A DNA stretch of 11,001 nucleotides, from positions 1 through 11,001 of the forward strand of contig DEPS01000171.1 in the NCBI GenBank assembly GCA_002358875.1, read 5' to 3'. The notes under the pieces were generated by a model. That model did no database searches and was not told the origin of the DNA. It saw only the letters and a list, made by a program, of their open reading frames with translations. Of the stretch, positions 7,095-11,001 are shown piece after piece. The translations under genes and the position numbers were made by a program. The stretch comes from Lachnospiraceae bacterium UBA3386 (GTDB lineage Bacteria; Bacillota; Clostridia; Lachnospirales; Lachnospiraceae). Position 1 is the stretch's first letter, and every line of letters begins with the position of its first letter.

Positions 7095-7967
7095 ATGCGC
7101 TTTGTCGTGGTGACAGGAATGAGCGGAGGAGGAAAGCTCACCGCAACCAGAATCCTTGAAGACGAGGGTTTTTACTGCGTCGACAATCTTCCGGTCCGCC
7201 TGATCGATAAATTTATGGAGCTGGTTTTCATGCCCGGGAGCAACATCGACAAGGTCGTCCTCGGGCTTGACGTGCGAGCCGACAGGCCCTTCGTCTATGT
7301 GGAGGAGGTCCTGGAGACTCTCCGGGAGAAGGGATATCCTTATGAGATCCTGTTTATGGATGCCAGCGACGAGACACTGCTCAGGCGATATAAGGAGACC
7401 CGGCGGGCACATCCCTGTGCGCCCCAGGGCCGTGTGGAGGACGGGATCCACAAGGAGCGGGAGATCCTCAGAAACATCAAGTCCAGGGCGGATTATGTTT
7501 TCGACACATCCTCTCTCCTGGTACGGGAGCTCCGGGAGGAGCTGATCCGTGTGTTCGTTCAAAATGAGAATTATAATTCCCTGATCATTTCGGTCATGTC
7601 CTTCGGGTTTAAAAACGGGATCCCCCAGGACGCGGACCTTGTATTTGACGTCCGCTTCCTTCCGAATCCTTATTACATAGAGGAACTGAAGTACCTGACA
7701 GGAAATGACGCTCCGGTGTCGGATTTCGTCCTGTCCTTCCCGCAGACGAAGGAGTTTCGGGAAAAGCTGGCGGACATGATCCGTTTTCTCATCCCCCATT
7801 ACGTGGAAGAGGGGAAGAACCAGCTCGTGATCGCCATCGGCTGCACGGGCGGACAGCACAGGAGCGTAACGATCGCGAACTGCCTGTATGACGATCTCAA
7901 GGGCCAGGGTAACTATGCCCTGAAGATCTACCACCGCGACGCAAAAAAGAAAAAGCGCGACGCTTAA
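7095..7967 (+). CDS. rapZ: RapZ / YvcJ family nucleotide-binding protein
   Basis: RapZ-family proteins bind nucleotides. In Enterobacteria they act as adaptor and sensor for glucosamine-6-phosphate; in Bacillus the homologue YvcJ is linked to competence and phosphorylated compounds. The 290 residues show the N-terminal P-loop region (VVTGMSGGGKLTA), the family motif GFYCVDNLPV, YKETRRAHP, MSFGFKNGIP, ADLVFDVRFLPNPYY, and the C-terminal sugar-phosphate-type motif IGCTGGQHRSV (C250-H255). The P-loop is abnormal: Leu15 (CTC at 7137-7139) replaces the Ser/Thr after Lys14, though Thr16 follows. ATG 7095 has a purine-rich site at 7076-7084. Murein and WhiA genes flank it. The usual Bacillota neighbour glmR (yvcK) is absent between it and whiA. 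Confidence 0.95.
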   Translation: MRFVVVTGMSGGGKLTATRILEDEGFYCVDNLPVRLIDKFMELVFMPGSNIDKVVLGLDVRADRPFVYVEEVLETLREKGYPYEILFMDASDETLLRRYKETRRAHPCAPQGRVEDGIHKEREILRNIKSRADYVFDTSSLLVRELREELIRVFVQNENYNSLIISVMSFGFKNGIPQDADLVFDVRFLPNPYYIEELKYLTGNDAPVSDFVLSFPQTKEFREKLADMIRFLIPHYVEEGKNQLVIAIGCTGGQHRSVTIANCLYDDLKGQGNYALKIYHRDAKKKKRDA

Positions 7968-8031
7968 AAACCGGAGGACCAGGCTTAAAAAAAGTCCGCG
8001 CCGGGCCAGGTTCGGGAATAAAGGAGGCACG

Positions 8032-8994
8032 ATGTCCTTTTCGGGAAATTTACGGACGGAGATCGCCGGGATCATTCCGTCCGGAAAAAAATCGAGGGAG
8101 ACAGCCGCGGCAGCGCTGCTGGCCAACCTCGGGAAGCTCTCCGGAAAGGAAAACGGAGAACTTCTGCTTCAGCTCTCCGCCGGAAATCAGATTGCCCTGA
8201 GAAAATGCTTTACAATGATTCAGAAAACCGTTAATATTAGACCGGATTTGCCACAGGGCAGACTGCCTGTTACAATGAAAGTCAGCGACGGGGCTTTTCT
8301 GGGACTGCTCAAAAGGATGCAGGCTGTTGATTCAGACGGCAATATCCTTGAGCAGGACGGCACTCTGCCGGAGGACCTTATCCGGGGCATCAGGGGCAGA
8401 GCCTATCTGCGCGAGATGTTTCTCTGCACGGGATTTATGAGCGATCCCGGAACCAGGTATCATTTGGAGTTCCGCTGCTTTTCCGGGCCTCAGGCCGGGC
8501 AGCTTCTGGAGGTCCTGGAAGAGAACGGCATCCGCGCCGGATCCACGCGCCGAAAGAGCTACCAGGTCGTCTATGTAAAGGATTCGGAAAACATTGCAGC
8601 GCTTCTGCAGCTTATGGGCGCCTCCGTCAGCCTTATGGCAACGGAAAACGCACGGATCCTCAAGGACGTCCGCAACAAGGTCAACCGGCGTGTCAACTGC
8701 GAAGCGGCCAACATCGGAAGGACAGTTGTGTCCGCGGGCCGTCAGCTGGAGGATATCCGTTTTCTGCGGGAAAAAGGGATCCTGGAGACCCTTCAGGAGC
8801 AGCTTAAGGAAGCGGCAGCTCTCAGGGAGGAATACCCGGGTGCTTCGCTGTCAGAGCTGGGAGAACTCACAGACCCTCCTGTCGGAAGGTCGGGGATGAA
8901 TCACCGGCTCAGGAAGCTGTCCGCTATCGCGCAGAAAGCGAGAGACGGCTCCGGAGAACAGGATCCGGGTCAGGAAGCTGTTCAGGAAAAATGA
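8032..8994 (+). CDS. whiA: DNA-binding protein WhiA
   Basis: WhiA is a nucleoid-associated DNA-binding protein. In Streptomyces it controls sporulation septation; in Bacillus it affects division and chromosome segregation. Its two parts are visible: an N-terminal LAGLIDADG-homing-endonuclease-like domain without catalysis (RAYLREMFLCTGFMSDP near 123-139, and the second half near residue 190), and a C-terminal helix-turn-helix (NRRVNCEAANIGRTV, then EYPGASLSELGELTDPPVGRSGMNHRLRKL near 265-294). AAGGAGG at 8021-8027 lies four bases before ATG 8032. The conserved domain ends near residue 300 (AIAQKA). The last 16 or so residues, DGSGEQDPGQEAVQEK, belong to a tandem repeat that continues beyond the TGA stop at 8992. 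Confidence 0.95.
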   Translation: MSFSGNLRTEIAGIIPSGKKSRETAAAALLANLGKLSGKENGELLLQLSAGNQIALRKCFTMIQKTVNIRPDLPQGRLPVTMKVSDGAFLGLLKRMQAVDSDGNILEQDGTLPEDLIRGIRGRAYLREMFLCTGFMSDPGTRYHLEFRCFSGPQAGQLLEVLEENGIRAGSTRRKSYQVVYVKDSENIAALLQLMGASVSLMATENARILKDVRNKVNRRVNCEAANIGRTVVSAGRQLEDIRFLREKGILETLQEQLKEAAALREEYPGASLSELGELTDPPVGRSGMNHRLRKLSAIAQKARDGSGEQDPGQEAVQEK

Positions 8995-9136
8995 GACTCC
9001 GGAGAACAGGATCCGGGACGGGAAACTGTTCAGGAAAAATCAGGTTCAGAAGAACACGATCCGGGACAGGAAGCTGTTCAGGAAAAATGAGACTCCGGAG
9101 AACAGGATCCGGGACGGGAAACTGTTTCGGGTAAAT
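8942..9136 (+). repeat. whiA: Four-copy 48-bp tandem array spanning the whiA stop codon
   Basis: Units are 8942-8992 (51 bp), 8993-9040, 9041-9088 and 9089-9136 (48 bp each, 16 codons). In the whiA frame each unit encodes a form of DSGEQDPGRETVQEK. The junction codon is TGA at 8992, 9088 and 9136 but TCA (Ser) at 9040. Bases 8971-9030 and 9067-9126 are identical over 60 bp, a 96-bp spacing, which shows a recent two-unit duplication that copied the stop codon. Most units carry a six-pair inverted repeat GAACAG/CTGTTC (for example 9004-9009 with 9026-9031). The array separates whiA from the HPr-like gene. Confidence 0.9.
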
Positions 9137-9223
9137 GAAAAAACAGCCGGATTGAAAAATGCTCCGGCACAAAAAGAAAGACAACAGAAGAAGAGGAGAC
9201 CTGCTATTGCACAGGAGGAATGT

Positions 9224-9508
9224 ATGCTTACAAAATCGATCGTGATCAAACGTCCACAGGGATTGGAAGCCCGCCCGATCGCGGAGCTTGTACAGGTTGC
9301 CAGCAAGTATGAAAGCCGTGTCTATCTGGAACAGGGCGCGAAGAAAGTAAATGCCAAGAGCATTATGGGCATGATGTCTCTGCACGCCCGCGAGGGTGAG
9401 TGCATCGAAGTGATGATCGACGGAAATGATGAAGAAAGAGCGATGGCGGAGATCGCCGCATTCCTCTGCGCCGGAAGCAGGGCGGCCGAAGCTTATGCGG
9501 CTGTCTGA
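9224..9508 (+). CDS. crh: HPr-family protein of Crh type (Glu15, Ser46)
   Basis: HPr carries phosphate from enzyme I to sugar permeases via His15. When phosphorylated on Ser46 by HprK, it co-activates CcpA. This 94-residue protein has the full HPr fold signature, but position 15 is Glu (GLEARP, GAA at 9266-9268) instead of His. Ser46 is intact in KKVNAKSIMGMMSL. It therefore cannot take phosphate from enzyme I, but it can be a target of the HprK encoded in the same cluster. Bacillus Crh likewise has a non-His residue (Gln) here and lies after whiA, so order and residues agree with a Crh-like role. ATG 9224 follows AGGAGG at 9213-9218; upstream in-frame TTG 9152 lacks support. The gene symbol is by analogy, since Lachnospiraceae forms are usually annotated only as HPr-family proteins. 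Confidence 0.85.
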   Translation: MLTKSIVIKRPQGLEARPIAELVQVASKYESRVYLEQGAKKVNAKSIMGMMSLHAREGECIEVMIDGNDEERAMAEIAAFLCAGSRAAEAYAAV

Positions 9509-9529
9509 TGATTTTTAAATAAAATATTG

Positions 9530-9569
9530 AACGCGTTCCGGGATTTCTTCAGAGATTCCGGAACGCGTT
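9530..9569 (+). terminator. Strong hairpin terminator after the hprK-crh cluster
   Basis: AACGCGTTCCGG (9530-9541) pairs perfectly with CCGGAACGCGTT (9558-9569), 12 pairs extendable inward by G-T and A-T pairs. It starts 21 bases after the crh-like stop codon. The downstream side is moderately T-rich (ATTCTTATC). The upstream side is A-rich, so it could also work on the other strand. No other candidate terminator of this strength occurs between hprK and here. Confidence 0.75.
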
Positions 9570-9885
9570 ATTCTTATCATCCATTTTCATTCCCTGTGGT
9601 CTTTTCTGTTGATTTTTCTGCAGCGTAGAAAACTTATTTCCTCCGTGAACGGTTTCCTGAGAAATCGCCCCATAAAAGGGAGGATGCCAGGCACCTGAGT
9701 GCCTGGCATAGTTATGAAAAAGTTATTCGTAAGCCTGCTGCATTGGCGACGGAATAAAACTGTACTGTGTTATTACACTGTTCAGCTTATGAATACAGTA
9801 TAGGAATGAAAAATGGACACATAATGAGAAGTCATTGAAAAATTGTTAAATAAAATATGAACAAAATTTTAACAGCTACAGGACG
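9570..9885. other. AT-rich intergenic region without a gene
   Basis: This stretch of 316 bases between the terminator and the acetyltransferase gene holds no convincing reading frame. It contains a perfect hairpin (listed separately), a dyad GTGTTATTACAC (9767-9778), a wider inverted pair TACTGT (9763-9768) and ACAGTA (9795-9800), and very AT-rich DNA at 9835-9872. The last part includes TTGAAA and TTGTTA boxes that could be -35 elements, but I see no well-spaced -10 element. A promoter for the next gene is expected here but not pinned down. Confidence 0.6.
9684..9709. repeat. Perfect 11-bp hairpin with CTGA loop
   Basis: ATGCCAGGCAC (9684-9694) and GTGCCTGGCAT (9699-9709) are exact reverse complements around a four-base loop. 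No T run follows on either strand, so it does not look like a terminator. It may be an operator, an RNA structure in a leader, or a single copy of a dispersed palindromic element. Confidence 0.7.
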
Positions 9886-10881
9886 GTGAGAAATACGAGA
9901 GCAGTATACTTTGTCCGGAAAACAGACAGCCGGAAGGAGCCGATTCCTCAGATGGAGCGCGCGGTGAGAAATCTGACCGCTCAGGGACTTCAGAGCGGGA
10001 TCCTCCTTTATGACCGCGAAAATCCTGTTCTGCAGACCGGCCTCCGGGAAGCGCTTCTTCTGTGCGACGACGGAGAGCTTCTCAAAGAGCTGCGGGGGAA
10101 GGGTTTTTACACTGCGGGCTGTTCCCATGCTTTTAATGAGTCAGAGCGCTTTGACGGAGCCGCCTTTGTAGTGCAGGAGCCCGACCTTGTAGATCCGGAC
10201 AGCTACGAAAAAATGTATGAGCGGCAGGCGGGACTTCCGTGGACCATTCTCCGGACGCCGCGCTGTGTGGTGCGCGAATTTACAGTGGATGATCTCGACC
10301 AGATCTACAGCCTGTACGACGGCCAGGCCCGGAGGTTTATTACGCCGCCCTCTGAGGACCGGGAGCGGGAGAGGGACATTCTCCGCGCATATATTGACAG
10401 GATCTATCCTTTTTACGGATTCGGATACTGGGCCGTCACCGCCGGAAGCGGGAAAGCCCTGTCAGCGTATGGGACGAAGGACAGTCCGGAAAAAGAAAAA
10501 TACAGTCTTTCCCTGAACGGGACGACGGGACTTCCGGCAGGAGACGGGGAACTGATCGGCAGGGTAGGGTTTGCCCCCCTTACTGCCCGCCAGGAGAGGG
10601 AGGCAGTCGAACTGGGAATGAGGGGATACGACGAAAGATCCTCAGGTTTCGATGCGGATTTCGGCTTTCTTATCCGTCAGGACTGCCGCGGCCTGGGCAT
10701 AGCATCTGAGGTGAGCCGGGCACTTCTGGAATACGGATTCACTGAGCTTGGCTTTACCTGCGTTCGTGCCGATGCGAGGCTTGAGAACGGGGCTTCCCTC
10801 AGACTTTTGAGGTCTCTGGGTTTTTCCTGCATCGGGATGCGGGACAAAAGACAGATATTTTGTTTAAAACGGAAAGCCTGA
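9886..10881 (+). CDS. Two-domain GNAT-family N-acetyltransferase, substrate unknown
   Basis: The C-terminal half is a GNAT domain that would transfer acetyl from acetyl-CoA to an amine. It opens with PRCVVREFTVDDLDQIYSLY (from about 122). The acetyl-CoA loop RGLGIA follows FGFLIRQDC near 260-275, and the end reads ENGASLRLLRSLGFSCIGMRDKRQIF. The first 110 or so residues form a separate domain (GILLYDRENPVLQTGLREALLLCDDGELLKELRGKGF...) resembling a degenerate hydrolase- or receiver-like module I recall in front of similar Lachnospiraceae GNATs; that is recollection, not a search. Two inserts interrupt the GNAT fold, a polar one at about 186-220 and another at about 229-255. The start is uncertain: GTG 9886 has a weak AGGA site, while in-frame ATG 9952 has AAGGAG at 9934-9939 but would cut the N-terminal domain. 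Bacterial GNATs of this size have varied small-molecule or protein targets. Confidence 0.8.
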   Translation: MRNTRAVYFVRKTDSRKEPIPQMERAVRNLTAQGLQSGILLYDRENPVLQTGLREALLLCDDGELLKELRGKGFYTAGCSHAFNESERFDGAAFVVQEPDLVDPDSYEKMYERQAGLPWTILRTPRCVVREFTVDDLDQIYSLYDGQARRFITPPSEDRERERDILRAYIDRIYPFYGFGYWAVTAGSGKALSAYGTKDSPEKEKYSLSLNGTTGLPAGDGELIGRVGFAPLTARQEREAVELGMRGYDERSSGFDADFGFLIRQDCRGLGIASEVSRALLEYGFTELGFTCVRADARLENGASLRLLRSLGFSCIGMRDKRQIFCLKRKA

Positions 10882-11001
10882 TACCGTGATTGGAAGATAC
10901 GTTTCTTGACTGACATGATATATTTAGTAAGTATACCTTGATAACTGTTCAGCTCATCAGGGCTCCAGATGCTCTGCATTCGCGAAAACGCCTCGGGATG
11001 C

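Noticed and set aside
8992..9040. Selenocysteine or designed readthrough at the whiA TGA, because a GAACAG/CTGTTC hairpin follows
   Set aside because: The same hairpin occurs in every unit, including the one before the stop, and WhiA is not a selenoprotein family; repeat duplication is the simpler explanation.
9152..9223. N-terminal extension of the HPr-like protein from TTG 9152
   Set aside because: HPr proteins begin where ATG 9224 does, and AGGAGG at 9213-9218 is correctly spaced for that ATG.
8924..9385. Minus-strand frame of 153 codons with PVPDPVLRSLIFPEQ repeats
   Set aside because: It is the complement of the 48-bp array, whose period is divisible by three, and it runs antisense into the HPr-like gene; no start signal or family.
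9528..9541. Possible CcpA cre site (TGAACGCGTTCC) near the HPr-like gene
   Set aside because: It matches the cre consensus poorly and is fully accounted for as one arm of the perfect terminator stem.
10677..10979. Minus-strand frame of 100 codons entering from the right edge
   Set aside because: It overlaps about 200 bases of the conserved GNAT C terminus in antisense, and the part outside the GNAT gene is AT-rich with no recognisable domain.

Overview
The window reads as chromosomal DNA of a fairly GC-rich, low-complexity-prone member of the Bacillota, most likely a Lachnospiraceae-type Clostridia species. The evidence is the gene set and order (hprK, murB, rapZ, whiA and an HPr/Crh-like gene on one strand), AGGAGG-type ribosome binding sites, and protein sequences resembling that family. 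The assignment rests on family knowledge and reading only; no database search was possible. All genes are on the + strand.

Layout: 1-1013 is the 3' end of ftsH, with an unusually long A/T/Q/E-rich tail. 1014-1203 is a spacer holding a small palindrome and a strong GC hairpin just before uvrC. 1204-3273 is uvrC. 3388-4767 is an ATP-grasp protein of the glutathionylspermidine-synthase type, substrate unknown. 4810-9508 is a compact cluster hprK - murB - rapZ - whiA - crh-like HPr, closed by a strong hairpin terminator at 9530-9569. 9570-9885 is AT-rich non-coding DNA with a second perfect hairpin. 9886-10881 is a two-domain GNAT acetyltransferase. 10882-11001 shows no supportable gene.

How the genes fit together: HprK senses metabolic state and phosphorylates Ser46 of HPr/Crh proteins. 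RapZ is a nucleotide- and amino-sugar-linked regulator. WhiA is a DNA-binding protein tied to division and the envelope. MurB makes the peptidoglycan precursor UDP-MurNAc. The cluster therefore couples carbon status to wall synthesis and growth. The HPr-like protein has Glu instead of the His15 used by enzyme I but keeps Ser46, so it looks like a Crh-type regulator rather than a sugar-transport carrier. The RapZ P-loop has Leu where Ser/Thr is expected.

The most unusual signal is one no single gene explains. Short tandem repeats, nearly all with periods that are multiples of three, occur in the FtsH tail (54/66 bp), a UvrC interdomain loop (78 bp), a MurB loop (45 bp), the murB-rapZ spacer (69 bp, hairpin-forming) and across the whiA stop codon (48/96 bp, duplicating the stop itself). 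This suggests a genome-wide process that expands codon-sized repeats at tolerant sites of housekeeping genes.
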